From a bacterium (GTDB lineage: Bacteria; CLD3; SB21), in NCBI GenBank assembly GCA_013360215.1, contig JABWCP010000006.1:104470-168469 (forward strand): a DNA stretch of 64,000 bases, read 5' to 3'. The translations under genes and the position numbers were made by a program. The notes beneath the pieces were generated by a model. It was given only the letters and a program-made list of their open reading frames with translations. It was not told the origin of the DNA and did not search any database. Shown here piece by piece: positions 9,062 through 18,619 of the stretch (position 1 is the first letter of the stretch; each line of letters starts with the position of its first letter).

Positions 9062-9940
9062 ATGCCCAAAGTAATTTGTGTGGCCAACCCCAAAGGCGGC
9101 GTTGGGAAAACAACGACTTCTATCAATTTGGCGGCGTCGTTGGCCAAGTTTGGTAAACGTACGTTGCTTATTGACCTTGATCCGAGCGGCGCAGCGAGTG
9201 TCGGCGTCGGTTTTACGCGTGAAAATGCAACGTTTGGCGTGTACGATCTGTATAAACATCCCGAAAGTTTGGATGAAGCGATTGTAAGAAAGGCGATATA
9301 CGCCAGCGGTACCGAGCGTCTGGATGTGATGCCGTCCAATGTATGGACGAGCGAAGAAGAAAATGAACTTTTGAAACTCTCCGCAAAACTCACGCGGCTT
9401 CGCATTATGATTAATTTTGTCCGTAATGATTATGATTATTTTATCATCGATTGCCCACCTTTTCTCAGTAATCTGACATTGGGTGCATTTACGGCTTCGG
9501 ATTCGACCATCGTACCGGTTCAATGCGGTTTTTTTGCGTTGCATGCTTTGGAACGATTGATGAAGTTTTACCGTAAAGTGCGCGAATCCATTAATCCGTA
9601 TCTCAAGATCGAAGGCATTTTGATCACGATGTATGAAAAAGGGACGAATGTCAGCGTAAAAACCGTACGCGATGCACGAGCCGTTTTTGAAGATTTGGTT
9701 TTTGGAGTGATTATCCCTAAGAACGTAAAAATAGGGGACGCTGCATTTCAGAAAAAACCGGTTGTTACTTATGATTCTTCATCAGCCGGTGCGAAAGCGT
9801 ATATCCAACTTGCGGAGGTTATTTTACATAGAGATGACCCTCAATGGGATATTCAAGCGCATGTACAAACTCCGAATGAACCCCGTCAGGAACCCCAGAC
9901 GATCACGGACGCCGTATCATCCAGTGAAGAAAAGGCTTGA
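9062..9940 (+). CDS. ParA/Soj-family ATPase
   Basis: A 292-residue P-loop ATPase with the deviant Walker A motif KGGVGKTT at 11-18, followed by LLIDLDPSGAAS in place of the common DPQ, and a Walker B strand FIIDCPPFL. Such proteins partition chromosomes or plasmids or position cellular cargo by ATP-dependent DNA binding. No parB gene lies beside it; the next gene is maf, 101 bp downstream. The last 40 residues or so are polar and probably disordered. It is one of two ParA proteins here (the other is 41372-42205). Whether it serves the chromosome or another cargo cannot be told. Confidence 0.88.
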   Translation: MPKVICVANPKGGVGKTTTSINLAASLAKFGKRTLLIDLDPSGAASVGVGFTRENATFGVYDLYKHPESLDEAIVRKAIYASGTERLDVMPSNVWTSEEENELLKLSAKLTRLRIMINFVRNDYDYFIIDCPPFLSNLTLGAFTASDSTIVPVQCGFFALHALERLMKFYRKVRESINPYLKIEGILITMYEKGTNVSVKTVRDARAVFEDLVFGVIIPKNVKIGDAAFQKKPVVTYDSSSAGAKAYIQLAEVILHRDDPQWDIQAHVQTPNEPRQEPQTITDAVSSSEEKA

Positions 9941-10041
9941 CTTAGGAAGCCAAAAAAGGCTTGTAACTTCCTGAAAAAACAAATACATTGCACTAGCTGT
10001 ACACGTCGAAGATTCATACCCAAATTCTTATTCGGTTTATT

Positions 10042-10641
10042 GTGATAGACACATTTTTGCCACGTGTTTTAGGAAAGATTATTTTAGCATCCGCTTCGCC
10101 GCGACGGGCACAGATATTAAAACAAGTCGGTTTTGATTTTGATGTGATGCCGAGTGCCATTGAAGAAGTTTCTGAACACCACGAACCGGTCGAGTATGCG
10201 CGCGAAATTGCTCAAAAAAAGGCCTTGGATATTGCTCAAAAATATCCCGAGCGAATTGTTATCGCGGCGGATACGATCGTGTGTTTGGACGGGCATATTT
10301 TAGGAAAACCGTCCGACGAGAAAGACGCATGGCGTATGCTGCGTTTTTTGAGCGGGCGTAATCATCAGGTATATACGGCATTTGCCATATCTCACCGGTC
10401 ACGCAATGTGAATAAGGTGGAACACGAATTAACACAGGTGCACTTTCGCCGGTTGCGGGATGAAGAAATCGCCATGTACATTGCCACCGGAGCGCCGTTT
10501 GATAAAGCCGGGGCTTACGGCATACAGGATGCCAGCGCTATTTTTGTAGATCGTATTGATGGTGATTTTTACAATGTGGTGGGATTACCTGTGACAAGGT
10601 TGTATCAGGTTTTGACGGACACGTATTTGGAAAAACGATGA
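10042..10641 (+). CDS. maf: Maf-like nucleotide pyrophosphatase
   Basis: A 199-residue house-cleaning enzyme that hydrolyses non-canonical or modified nucleoside triphosphates to monophosphates. It has the N-terminal SASPRR substrate-binding motif, the catalytic-acid segment AADTIVCLDG, a GKPSDEKDAWRML helix and the DKAGAYGIQ segment, as in Maf/YhdE proteins. The start is a GTG at 10042 with no clear ribosome site. The last four bases overlap the ATG of the RodZ-like gene, so the two are translationally coupled. Confidence 0.92.
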   Translation: MIDTFLPRVLGKIILASASPRRAQILKQVGFDFDVMPSAIEEVSEHHEPVEYAREIAQKKALDIAQKYPERIVIAADTIVCLDGHILGKPSDEKDAWRMLRFLSGRNHQVYTAFAISHRSRNVNKVEHELTQVHFRRLRDEEIAMYIATGAPFDKAGAYGIQDASAIFVDRIDGDFYNVVGLPVTRLYQVLTDTYLEKR

Positions 10642-11420
10642 GTAATGCATATTACAAAGAACTTTCCGGATGGTTGCGTCAGGCGCGTGCGGATCAGCAC
10701 ATAACGGCGGCGGCGGTTGCCTTGCGAACCCGAATGCCGTTAGAAACGATCGAAAAAATCGAAGCCGGCGATTTGGATTTTGCTACACCGGTATTCATAC
10801 AGGGATATCTTAAAAATTATGCGGACGCGATCGGCCTTGATTCGGCGGCTGTCGTGCGGGAATATAAAGTAATTCGTACTAAAATAGCGTATGTGACGTC
10901 GGACCGCGGGCAAGTAGTGGCACGTGCTACGGCGCAACACAGCGGAAATCCGGATGATCTTTCGTCTGAAATCATACCGTTTGATCCCGACTCCCATGCA
11001 TTTGCGCCGCACTCGGAGTTGGATCAGGCCGTTCGAAAAAAAATTTCAACTGAAAAATGGACGAATATCATCATGATGAGCTCTGCGGCTTGTATGGTGA
11101 TTCTTAGTTTGTACTGGGTCGTCTCTGATGATCATTCGCAGGACGAAGAGACAGCGGCCAATTTGGCCAAATACGAACGGAAAGCGGAAACATTTAAACA
11201 AGCTAAAATCGAACCGCGTAAAAGGTTGTCTTTTTACTTTTCCGAACCGATTCTAACGGACGAAGAAATCAACAGGAAATTGGAAGTCCGCGAACGAGAA
11301 CAACAGGACAGTATGCGTTTAGCGATATATCAAAAAAATCAAAAATGGCCGAGCGGCCAAAAAGTGCGTGCCATCACAGTACAAGAAGCCGCCTTGGATT
11401 ATGCTCAATCAATGAAATAA
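10638..11420 (+). CDS. RodZ-like membrane protein with N-terminal HTH
   Basis: A 260-residue protein with an Xre-type helix-turn-helix at about 9-70 (ITAAAVALRTRMPLETIEKIEAGD and the FIQGYLKNYADAIGLD segment typical of the RodZ family). A linker follows, then one membrane segment at about 142-162 and a charged C-terminal region of about 95 residues. RodZ links MreB to the cell wall machinery; its helix-turn-helix contacts MreB, not DNA. The C-terminal part lacks an obvious DUF4115 domain, so the call is RodZ-like only. It overlaps maf by 4 bp and ends 38 bp before the chemoreceptor start. Confidence 0.75.
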   Translation: MSNAYYKELSGWLRQARADQHITAAAVALRTRMPLETIEKIEAGDLDFATPVFIQGYLKNYADAIGLDSAAVVREYKVIRTKIAYVTSDRGQVVARATAQHSGNPDDLSSEIIPFDPDSHAFAPHSELDQAVRKKISTEKWTNIIMMSSAACMVILSLYWVVSDDHSQDEETAANLAKYERKAETFKQAKIEPRKRLSFYFSEPILTDEEINRKLEVREREQQDSMRLAIYQKNQKWPSGQKVRAITVQEAALDYAQSMK

Positions 11421-11458
11421 ATTTTAAGACGAAGATAGCGTTTTCGGGAGATGAAATT

Positions 11459-13063
11459 ATGCTAAAGAAACTCAATGACATGAAACTACGAGCCAAACTC
11501 ATGGCGGGGTTCGGCGTTTTTTCAGCCATTTTTATAACTACCGTAACGATCGTTTTTACCGTCAAACTGCATACCACGGCGGTAAATCATCAGTCGCTGA
11601 TACTGCGCAGTTTTGCCGAATTGACTGCCAAAAACATCAGCGCGGGATTGGATTTTGGCGATAAGGGTTCCGTGGTCAGTGCGTTTGATGCGCTCAGAAC
11701 TCATGCCGAATTTATCATGGTGCACGACGTAAGCGGCGAAAACTTTGCTACCTTTTATCGCGATCCTAAGATAGAAGATCGGATTGATCCCGTGGTCAAC
11801 GAACAAATCGGTCGCTGGCGTGAAGCTAAAAAAAGCGATTGGACGTTTGATGCATTGGATATGAATTGTATCGTCGTGCCGGTATTTAACAGCGCCGGTA
11901 ATGAAATCGGGAATCTCTCATTGGGTATGTCAACGAAGTCCATTAATGATGAATTGCAATCCAATATTATTTTCAGTTTTATACTTCTTATAGTGACTGT
12001 CGGTGTGGGAATAGGTGTCGTGTATTGGATTAGCGGACTTTTGGTAAGGCCGTTGATGAATATTGTAGATCGGTTTAAGGACATCGCCGAAGGAGAAGGC
12101 GATTTAACGCGCCGGATACATATTGATGCCAAAGATGAAGTCGGTGAGTTGGCTGCCGCGTTTAACCAATTTTTGAATAAGTTAGAAGAAATCATGCGTC
12201 AAGTAGCGCGCACATCCGAGCAGATTTCGGCCTCGGTGGAGTCGATCAGCAAGGCCAGTTCCGACGTCGCCGGCGGTGCGGAACAACAATCCAATCAAGC
12301 CACGTTGGTGGCGGTTGCTGCCGAAGAGATGTCTGCTACGATCGTACAGACAACGGCCAATACCGGTGATGCGGTGCGACTATCCCAGCAGGCTGAAGAA
12401 GCTACCGACCGCGGAAAAATGGTTGTTGAGGATACGGTCAACGGGTTACAAAATATTTCTTCGGTGGTCAGTGAGTCGGCTCAGACATTACTGGAATTGG
12501 GTAAAACCGTCGCTCAGATCGGTACCGTGATCGAAGTTATCAACGACATTGCCGACCAAATCAACCTATTGTCACTCAATGCTTCGATCGAAGCCGCGAC
12601 AGCCGGTGATGCAGGAAAAGGTTTTGCCGTTGTCGCCAATGAAGTGAAAAACCTGGCGGAGGATACGACCCGTTCTACGACGGAAATATCTCAGATGATC
12701 GAAAAAATCCAACACGCTATGGCTAACGCGATTCGTGCGATGGAGCGCGGAACGATGGAAGTAGAAAAAGGACGTGCCTTGGGGCATAAAACGGCCGAGG
12801 CTTTTGACGAAATTTTGAAAGCCAGCGAACATGTTCGCGAAATGATAACGAATATTTCCGTTTCATCCCAGCAGCAGAGCCATTCGGCAGAAGAAATTTC
12901 CAGAAACATTGAAACCATTGCCGGTATTACACGCAACACGGCCCAAGGCGTGCGTCAAATAGATGGTACCACGGATGCTTTGGTCAACCATACGTCCGCA
13001 CTAAAGACCCTTGTCGGACGATTTAAACTGAATGAGCAAGATCGTGCACAAAATTACAACTAA
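11459..13063 (+). CDS. Methyl-accepting chemotaxis protein with periplasmic sensor domain
   Basis: A chemoreceptor of 534 residues: first membrane segment at about 14-37, a periplasmic sensor of about 120 residues (CHASE8-like by its ISAGLDFGDK and VHDVSGE segments), second membrane segment at about 170-195, a HAMP domain, and a long signalling coiled coil with the conserved tip (DIADQINLLSLNASIEAATAGDAGKGFAVVANEV in two segments). The frame is open to 11345, but that would overlap the previous gene. The ATG at 11459 has a GGGAGA ribosome site and begins the usual basic-hydrophobic sequence. It lies about 1.5 kb upstream of the chemosensory operon and presumably signals to that CheA. The ligand is unknown. 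Confidence 0.92.
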   Translation: MLKKLNDMKLRAKLMAGFGVFSAIFITTVTIVFTVKLHTTAVNHQSLILRSFAELTAKNISAGLDFGDKGSVVSAFDALRTHAEFIMVHDVSGENFATFYRDPKIEDRIDPVVNEQIGRWREAKKSDWTFDALDMNCIVVPVFNSAGNEIGNLSLGMSTKSINDELQSNIIFSFILLIVTVGVGIGVVYWISGLLVRPLMNIVDRFKDIAEGEGDLTRRIHIDAKDEVGELAAAFNQFLNKLEEIMRQVARTSEQISASVESISKASSDVAGGAEQQSNQATLVAVAAEEMSATIVQTTANTGDAVRLSQQAEEATDRGKMVVEDTVNGLQNISSVVSESAQTLLELGKTVAQIGTVIEVINDIADQINLLSLNASIEAATAGDAGKGFAVVANEVKNLAEDTTRSTTEISQMIEKIQHAMANAIRAMERGTMEVEKGRALGHKTAEAFDEILKASEHVREMITNISVSSQQQSHSAEEISRNIETIAGITRNTAQGVRQIDGTTDALVNHTSALKTLVGRFKLNEQDRAQNYN

Positions 13064-13841
13064 TACTCCGCGGAAAACGGTTTATGCAGACCTCATGCAG
13101 GTTTGCGAACAGCGCGGTTCGGGCTATTTTGTACTCATTGATCCCGACAAAAAAACGGAAGCGGAGACGTTGCAGACCGTGTCCCATTGCGCCGAAGCGG
13201 GTGTGGACGCGATTTTGATCGGGAGCAGCCTTATGCTTAGCAGCCGATTTGGCAGTACGATCCAGGCAATAAAAAAAGAATTTTCTTTGCCCGTTATTAT
13301 TTTTCCGGGTAGCACGATTCAGCTTTCCGAATACGCGGATGCGTTATTATTTTTATCCCTTATCAGCAGCCGCAATCCGGAGTTTTTGATAACCACTCAG
13401 GTGCTTGGGGCGCCGATTGTTCGCAAGATGGGATTGGAAGCCATTTCGACGGGATACATGCTTATCGAATCCGGTAAAGTAACGTCCGCTGAATTCATGA
13501 GTAATTCCAAACCCATACCACGAGACAAAAATGACATTGCTGTTGCTCATGCTTTAGCCGGCGAATACCTCGGCATGAAAACAATTTATCTCGAAGCCGG
13601 AAGCGGAGCGTTGCATTCTGTGCCGGCAGAAATGGTTTCTGCGGTCAGTGAGTATGTGAATATACCGGTGATCGTTGGCGGGGGTATTCGTACGCCCGAA
13701 GACGCCCTTCAAAAAGTAGAGGCCGGCGCTTCGTTTGTTGTGACCGGTAATGTGCTGGAACACTCCGGAAGCTTGTCATTGATTCGTGAATTTGCGAATG
13801 CAATACACTGGAAAACTCCGGCGGCTCAAAAACATGCGTGA
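13032..13841 (+). CDS. Geranylgeranylglyceryl phosphate synthase family (GGGPS/PcrB)
   Basis: A 269-residue TIM-barrel prenyltransferase that joins an isoprenyl diphosphate to sn-glycerol-1-phosphate, the first ether-lipid step of archaea. Family features seen are LIDPDKK near the N-terminus (magnesium and substrate site), DAILIGSSLM, FPGST, a TGYMLIESG strand, IYLEAGSGA and a phosphate loop VGGGIRTPEDA with VTGN. Homologues are known in several FCB-group bacteria. Its start overlaps the end of the chemoreceptor by 32 bp, and its TGA overlaps the GTG of the next gene, so the genes are coupled. The alternative heptaprenyl (PcrB) activity cannot be excluded from sequence. Confidence 0.88.
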   Translation: MSKIVHKITTNTPRKTVYADLMQVCEQRGSGYFVLIDPDKKTEAETLQTVSHCAEAGVDAILIGSSLMLSSRFGSTIQAIKKEFSLPVIIFPGSTIQLSEYADALLFLSLISSRNPEFLITTQVLGAPIVRKMGLEAISTGYMLIESGKVTSAEFMSNSKPIPRDKNDIAVAHALAGEYLGMKTIYLEAGSGALHSVPAEMVSAVSEYVNIPVIVGGGIRTPEDALQKVEAGASFVVTGNVLEHSGSLSLIREFANAIHWKTPAAQKHA

Positions 13842-14563
13842 GTAGTGTGGGCATACGACGGCGTGCATTGTTGGTGTTTGCCAAGTTACCCGAACCGGGT
13901 CAAGTAAAAACCCGATTGATACCAGCGCTTGGAAAAGACGGGGCCTGCAGTTTATATCAGGCTTTTTTGAAAGACAGCATTATTCAATATACCAGGCTTT
14001 CTTTAGAAGTGGGTTATACACCGTATTTATTTGTTACACCGTCGGAAGCGGTTCCGTTTTTTGAAAAATTTTGTGATACGCTAACTTCGGAAATTGGGAC
14101 GAACAACGCATGGCAAGTGCGATTGCAATCACAAGGGGATTTGGGCGCCCGTATGAAAGAAGCGTTCGCCGGGCTTTTTGCTCAAAACTATGATGCATGC
14201 TGGATTATCGGCACCGATCACCCGACGCTGCCGGACGCTTATGTGGTGGATGCGTTTCGTTACTTGGATCAATATGATGCCGTCATCGGCCCTGCCGACG
14301 ATGGCGGTTATTATGGTTTGGGATTGCAGCGAAGAATGGATTTTTTATTTGAAGATATACCTTGGAGCACGGAAGAAGTTTTGTCCACTACTCAACTACG
14401 GATGCAGAACAATGGGGTGAATTATTATCCGATCAAGCCGTGGTATGATGTGGATGAGCCGGCGGATATGTATCACCTCAAACGTGATTTAGACAAGGCC
14501 GGGATGCGATGTAATTATACGAAGCAATGGTTTGAACAACATGGGATGACATATGGCCGATAA
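13838..14563 (+). CDS. TIGR04282-type glycosyltransferase (DUF2064)
   Basis: A 241-residue GT-A-fold transferase with the family start ALLVFAKLPEPGQVKTRL, an IIGTDHPTLP segment carrying the metal-binding aspartate, GPADDGGYYGLGL, and the DVDEPADMYHL end. Members of TIGR04282 co-occur with the ArsS radical SAM enzyme and are annotated in databases as arsenosugar biosynthesis glycosyltransferases. An ArsS/ArsM operon is present 36 kb away (49986-53689), which supports that role. The start is a GTG that overlaps the GGGPS stop, so coupling to lipid synthesis is another possible reading. It overlaps the following cheW by 11 bp. Confidence 0.85.
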   Translation: MSSVGIRRRALLVFAKLPEPGQVKTRLIPALGKDGACSLYQAFLKDSIIQYTRLSLEVGYTPYLFVTPSEAVPFFEKFCDTLTSEIGTNNAWQVRLQSQGDLGARMKEAFAGLFAQNYDACWIIGTDHPTLPDAYVVDAFRYLDQYDAVIGPADDGGYYGLGLQRRMDFLFEDIPWSTEEVLSTTQLRMQNNGVNYYPIKPWYDVDEPADMYHLKRDLDKAGMRCNYTKQWFEQHGMTYGR

Positions 14564-15026
14564 ACAAAAAAATCTGAAATTCCTTCACTTTCGATCCGGC
14601 AACAGCGACTATGCCGTTGAACTGGAATACGTGAAAGAAATTATACGCAGCGTTGCCGTTTCTCCGATGAGCGAGCTGCCCCCGTTTGCGCCGGGCGTCA
14701 TCAATCTTCGAGGAGAAATCATACCAATTATTGATTTCCTTTTGCGTTCGGGTGCCGGTGCGACGACGTTGCGTCTGAAATCGCGCATCATCATTATGCG
14801 GATTCATGATATTACGGCCGGGCTGCTTGTCGATGACGTTTTGGAAACCCTTGAAGTCGAACCATCGGATATTACACGTAATTTGCACGCCGATGTCCTC
14901 ATTGACGTCAAATATATTCAGGGTACATTTTTGTCTGGCGGTACGACGATCGTTTGTGTGGATTTGAATAAATTGATGACGGACAAAGAATACGCTGTTT
15001 TACGTCACGAAGTCAAACATGCTTAA
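14553..15026 (+). CDS. cheW: CheW-like adaptor
   Basis: A single CheW domain of 157 residues that links chemoreceptors to CheA. It has the typical PPFAPGVINLRGEIIPIIDF strand-turn segment, followed by RIIIMRIHDITAGLLVDDV. It is the first gene of a compact chemosensory operon (14553-24715). It overlaps the glycosyltransferase stop by 11 bp and the following cheR by 8 bp. A second CheW lies two genes downstream; the two may serve different receptors, as FrzA and FrzB do in Myxococcus. Confidence 0.92.
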   Translation: MADKQKNLKFLHFRSGNSDYAVELEYVKEIIRSVAVSPMSELPPFAPGVINLRGEIIPIIDFLLRSGAGATTLRLKSRIIIMRIHDITAGLLVDDVLETLEVEPSDITRNLHADVLIDVKYIQGTFLSGGTTIVCVDLNKLMTDKEYAVLRHEVKHA

Positions 15027-16722
15027 TTACCACGAAGTACATCCGATGGGCACCGGGCATGGCGTTATTGCCAAAGAAGCCGATTTTACAGATCAGGATT
15101 TTATCCGGTTTCGTAATCTGATTCGCGCCCGCAGCGGTATTTATTTCAACGACCGCAAACGTGCCGATCTCAAAAGCGGAGTATTGAAAGCGTTTCACTA
15201 TTCCGGCGTTTCCGGTTTGGATAAGTATTTTGACTTGCTGGCGTCGGATCCGACACAGTCCGCGCAATTTAAGACGCTTGTTTCTTTTCTTACCGTCGGA
15301 GAAACGTATTTTTTCAGACATTTTGATGTAATTGAAAAAGTCGTTTTACCGAGCCTTATCAAAGCACATCATCACGATAAAACAATTCGTATATGGAGTG
15401 CCGGATGTTCTACCGGGGAAGAGCCGTATACCGTTGCGATGGTATTGCATAATCTGCTACCGGATATTCGGGACTGGAAAATTTCCATCGTAGGTACGGA
15501 TATCAATGTGAATTCCGTTGAATACGCCAAAGAGGGTGTTTACAGACCGTGGTCGTTGCGTTCGATCAACGATTTTTATAAAAATTTTTATTTCGATAAA
15601 AAAGACGGATTGTACTACATCAAAGATTTTATCCGAAACATGGTTCGCTTCGACTATCTCAATCTGGTGGACGACGGTTATCCGCGGGATGAAAACGGTA
15701 CCAAAGATTTAGATTTGATTTTTTGTCGTAATGTGACCATTTATTTTGAAGCCGAGACCACCATCAAAGTGGTTAACCGTTTTTATGATTGTTTGAAGGA
15801 GAAATCGTTTTTGGCCGTCGGTCATGCGGAGCCCAGTTCGTTAGTCTATGATAAGTATATTTCCGAAATATATCCCGATGCAGTGATTTACAGAAAAGAC
15901 ACGGCCTCAAAAAAGGAGCAGCAATACAAAACAGGTATTCGTACGCGTCGCGATATTTTTAAGGAATTCAAAGATCAAACCTCGGTCGTAAAAAATCAGG
16001 GTATCATAAATAATCTAGATACACTGCAACAGAGAATTACCAAACTCGATATTACCGATACTGTTAAAAAGGAAAACCCTGTTCTCAAATCAGAGCCCAA
16101 ACCAAAAGAACCACTCTTCAAAGCGGATAATCTCACAATTACGACCATGCGTGCACCGCTGAAACCGCAACCCGGCGCGAAACCGAATGATCGTGATGCG
16201 GTGATCGAAGAAAAACGGCGTGCCGAGCTCAACGAAGCGGAACTGTTTACAATGGCACTGGAAGAATTTTATAAAAAAGATTTTCGTGAAGCCGAAAAGC
16301 ACTTTACCGCACTGATCGAAAAAAATCCCGCGAACGGTAGAGCGCTGTATATGATCGCGCACATCAATGCCAATCTCGATAATGTCAGTAAAGCCAAAGA
16401 TTTTTGCCACATGGCGATCGCCGAAGATTCCCTGATGCTGGAAGCGTATTACCTGTTGGGATTGATTTACAAAGAAGAAAATCTTTTTGACGAATCGGTG
16501 CGCATGCTTAAGAAGACGATCTATATTGATTCTGATTTTGCGATCGGGTATTACGAGTTGGCGGTCAATTATTTTAAACTCGGTGACGGCGTGCAAGCGC
16601 GAAAATATTTAAAACAAACCGAGCGTATTTTAAAAAATAAATCGGACGACGAGCGCGTAGGGATTTTGGATGACTTGAAAGTCAAAGAACTGCGCATGAT
16701 GGTTAATATGTGGGATAATTAG
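15019..16722 (+). CDS. cheR: CheR methyltransferase with C-terminal TPR domain
   Basis: A 567-residue fusion. Residues 25-290 or so form a CheR methyltransferase that methylates receptor glutamates with S-adenosylmethionine: an all-helical N-terminal subdomain (SGIYFNDRKRADLKSGVL), then the SAM loop IWSAGCSTGEEPYTVAM, a GTDIN strand and an FCRNVTIYF segment. A charged linker of about 100 residues follows, then tetratricopeptide repeats (about 415-550) with typical AEKHFTALIEKNPANGRALYMIA units. The arrangement matches FrzF of Myxococcus, where the repeats restrict which receptor sites are methylated. It sits between the two cheW genes. Confidence 0.93.
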   Translation: MLNYHEVHPMGTGHGVIAKEADFTDQDFIRFRNLIRARSGIYFNDRKRADLKSGVLKAFHYSGVSGLDKYFDLLASDPTQSAQFKTLVSFLTVGETYFFRHFDVIEKVVLPSLIKAHHHDKTIRIWSAGCSTGEEPYTVAMVLHNLLPDIRDWKISIVGTDINVNSVEYAKEGVYRPWSLRSINDFYKNFYFDKKDGLYYIKDFIRNMVRFDYLNLVDDGYPRDENGTKDLDLIFCRNVTIYFEAETTIKVVNRFYDCLKEKSFLAVGHAEPSSLVYDKYISEIYPDAVIYRKDTASKKEQQYKTGIRTRRDIFKEFKDQTSVVKNQGIINNLDTLQQRITKLDITDTVKKENPVLKSEPKPKEPLFKADNLTITTMRAPLKPQPGAKPNDRDAVIEEKRRAELNEAELFTMALEEFYKKDFREAEKHFTALIEKNPANGRALYMIAHINANLDNVSKAKDFCHMAIAEDSLMLEAYYLLGLIYKEENLFDESVRMLKKTIYIDSDFAIGYYELAVNYFKLGDGVQARKYLKQTERILKNKSDDERVGILDDLKVKELRMMVNMWDN

Positions 16723-16732
16723 AGATAAACGT

Positions 16733-17335
16733 ATGGCGGAACCAATGAAGCAACAAGATGTATTTGACGAAGTACACAAGCTGATGGCGGAACTTTTGTC
16801 GTCACGCTTGACGCCGGAGGCTGAAGCTAAAATTTTGGCCGGCCGTGCCGAAAAACTAAAACGTGCACATACCATCGAAGAAACGGGCGAACAGATTAGT
16901 GTGCTTATTTTCCAGTTATCGTCTGAATTTTTTGCTTTAGAAACGCAGTATGTATCTGAAGTAAGGGTACTCAGCGAAGTGACGCCGGTTCCCTGTACGC
17001 CGGATTTTGTGCTCGGAATAACTAATATTCGCGGTGCCGTATTTTCGGTGATTGATATTCGCGGTTCATTCAATTTGGAAGACCGGCCTGTCACGGATCG
17101 ATCTATGTTTTTGATGATTCAGTGGAAAGGAATTGAGCTGTGCCTATTAGCCGACGCCGTGATTGAAAAAATCAATTTACCCCGTTCGGAAGTCAAGACG
17201 ATGACCGGCGGCAATAGAGAACACATGTCGTCATTTGTGAGCGGTTTTTTTATTCGCAATGATAATAAAATTACGTTGATCAGTTGGGATAACTATGTTT
17301 CACATTCGAATATAATTGTCAACGAAGAAGTCTAA
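16733..17335 (+). CDS. cheW: CheW-like adaptor with N-terminal extension
   Basis: A 200-residue CheW protein. The domain at about 55-190 has SSEFFALETQYVSEV, TPDFVLGITNIRGAVFSVIDI and a CLLADAV strand. The first 50 residues or so form a charged helical extension (ELLSSRLTPEAEAKIL...) not present in the smaller CheW at 14553. It lies 10 bp after cheR and 18 bp before the receptor gene, so it is probably the adaptor for that receptor. Confidence 0.9.
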   Translation: MAEPMKQQDVFDEVHKLMAELLSSRLTPEAEAKILAGRAEKLKRAHTIEETGEQISVLIFQLSSEFFALETQYVSEVRVLSEVTPVPCTPDFVLGITNIRGAVFSVIDIRGSFNLEDRPVTDRSMFLMIQWKGIELCLLADAVIEKINLPRSEVKTMTGGNREHMSSFVSGFFIRNDNKITLISWDNYVSHSNIIVNEEV

Positions 17336-17353
17336 ACTCCGGAGAATCCATAT

Positions 17354-18580
17354 ATGATTTTTTTGTTTTTTTTACTCATGGCGATACCTGCTGCAGCCAT
17401 AGGCACTTTCGTTGTTTATATGGTTTACGGAAGAAAAAAATTTATCCTTAGCGTTTTGATACGCACCGTACCTTGGTTGGTGCTCATCGTATGTGCGTCC
17501 TTTTTCATCGGTATATATTCGATGCACTGGTGGGGCTGGGTTATTGGTCTGGGCGCGGCTGTAATTTTTGGCGTTATTTATTATCTGGTGCTATTCCGCA
17601 GTACTTTTACAGTTACAATGGATATCGTGGATGTCGTAACGCGTATCGCGGATAAAGATTATTCCAAACGTTTGACATTCAAGGCCGATGGGGAATTGAA
17701 TACCATGCGTGAAAGTCTCAACTCGGTCATCGATAATTTGGAGAATACGGAAAAAACTTTGGGCGATGCCGTATCGCGTTTGTCATCGGTTGTCAGTGAG
17801 CTTAACTCGACGATGGATCAACAGGTTGTGGGGATGAATGAGCAATCTACATCGCTCAATCAGACGACAACCACGACACAAGAATTGGCCGCCACTTCGC
17901 ATCAGACAACGGAAAAAGCTCAGTTTGTCGTAGAGAGTACCGAGCGCAGTATGGATATTACGTCCAAAGGCAAAGATGCGGTAGACAATACCGTGGATGA
18001 AATGAATGAAATCAAAAAGCGTGTTGAACGTATCGCGGAGCAAATCCTTGATCTCAGCGAAAAAACGCAACAGATCGGCGTTATCACCACCACCGTCAAT
18101 GATATTGCCGAACAAACCAATATGCTTGCGTTGAACGCGGCTATCGAAGCGAGTAAGGCCGGCGAATTCGGCAAAGGTTTCGGTGTGGTGGCTTTTGAAG
18201 TCCGGAAGCTAGCCGAAAAAAGCAAAGAGGCTTCTCTGCGCATACGTGATCTGATCACCCAGATACAAAATGCAACGAATTCGACGGTTATGGCTACGGA
18301 AGAAGGCTCAAAACGCGTTGATATCGGTGTTGAAAAAATACGAGAAGCCGGAAAATATATGGATGAATCCATCCAAAGTTTGGAAGAAAGCGTAGGTTAT
18401 GCCCAACAGATTTTGGTTGGCAGCAAACAACAGACGATCGGTATCGAACAGATCACGCTGGCCATGGCCAATATCAACGAAGTCGTCAAACAAGTTGCCA
18501 AAGGAACCGCGCAAACACAAGGCGCTGTGGATTCCGTGTTAGGTTTGACCAAAGAAATGGATAGTTTAGTCAAAAAATAA
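17354..18580 (+). CDS. Chemoreceptor lacking a periplasmic sensor domain
   Basis: A 408-residue methyl-accepting protein. The first 80 residues or so contain about three hydrophobic membrane segments with only short loops, so there is no room for a classical periplasmic ligand domain. A HAMP-like stretch follows ([20 protein letters not shown]), then the signalling coiled coil with the conserved tip ([34 protein letters not shown] in two segments). It may sense membrane state, an intracellular partner or a binding protein. It lies between the second cheW and cheA, which makes it the cognate receptor of the cluster. The ATG has a CCGGAG site upstream. Confidence 0.9.
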   Translation: MIFLFFLLMAIPAAAIGTFVVYMVYGRKKFILSVLIRTVPWLVLIVCASFFIGIYSMHWWGWVIGLGAAVIFGVIYYLVLFRSTFTVTMDIVDVVTRIADKDYSKRLTFKADGELNTMRESLNSVIDNLENTEKTLGDAVSRLSSVVSELNSTMDQQVVGMNEQSTSLNQTTTTTQELAATSHQTTEKAQFVVESTERSMDITSKGKDAVDNTVDEMNEIKKRVERIAEQILDLSEKTQQIGVITTTVNDIAEQTNMLALNAAIEASKAGEFGKGFGVVAFEVRKLAEKSKEASLRIRDLITQIQNATNSTVMATEEGSKRVDIGVEKIREAGKYMDESIQSLEESVGYAQQILVGSKQQTIGIEQITLAMANINEVVKQVAKGTAQTQGAVDSVLGLTKEMDSLVKK

Positions 18581-18619
18581 TCATTCATCATCCGGGCCAC
18601 ATATTTTACGGATTTGCCT

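Noticed and set aside
9944..9972. Weak hairpin AGGAAG...CTTCCT between the ParA gene and maf
   Set aside because: The loop is long, an alternative inner stem competes with it, and no T run follows, so it is not called a terminator.
11345..11458. Longer start for the first chemoreceptor
   Set aside because: These 38 codons overlap the RodZ-like gene in another frame and precede the ribosome site and the membrane segment of the receptor.
16090..16596. A 168-codon minus-strand frame opposite the TPR part of cheR
   Set aside because: The TPR repeats on the plus strand are clear, and the antisense product is rich in His and Phe as expected of a shadow.
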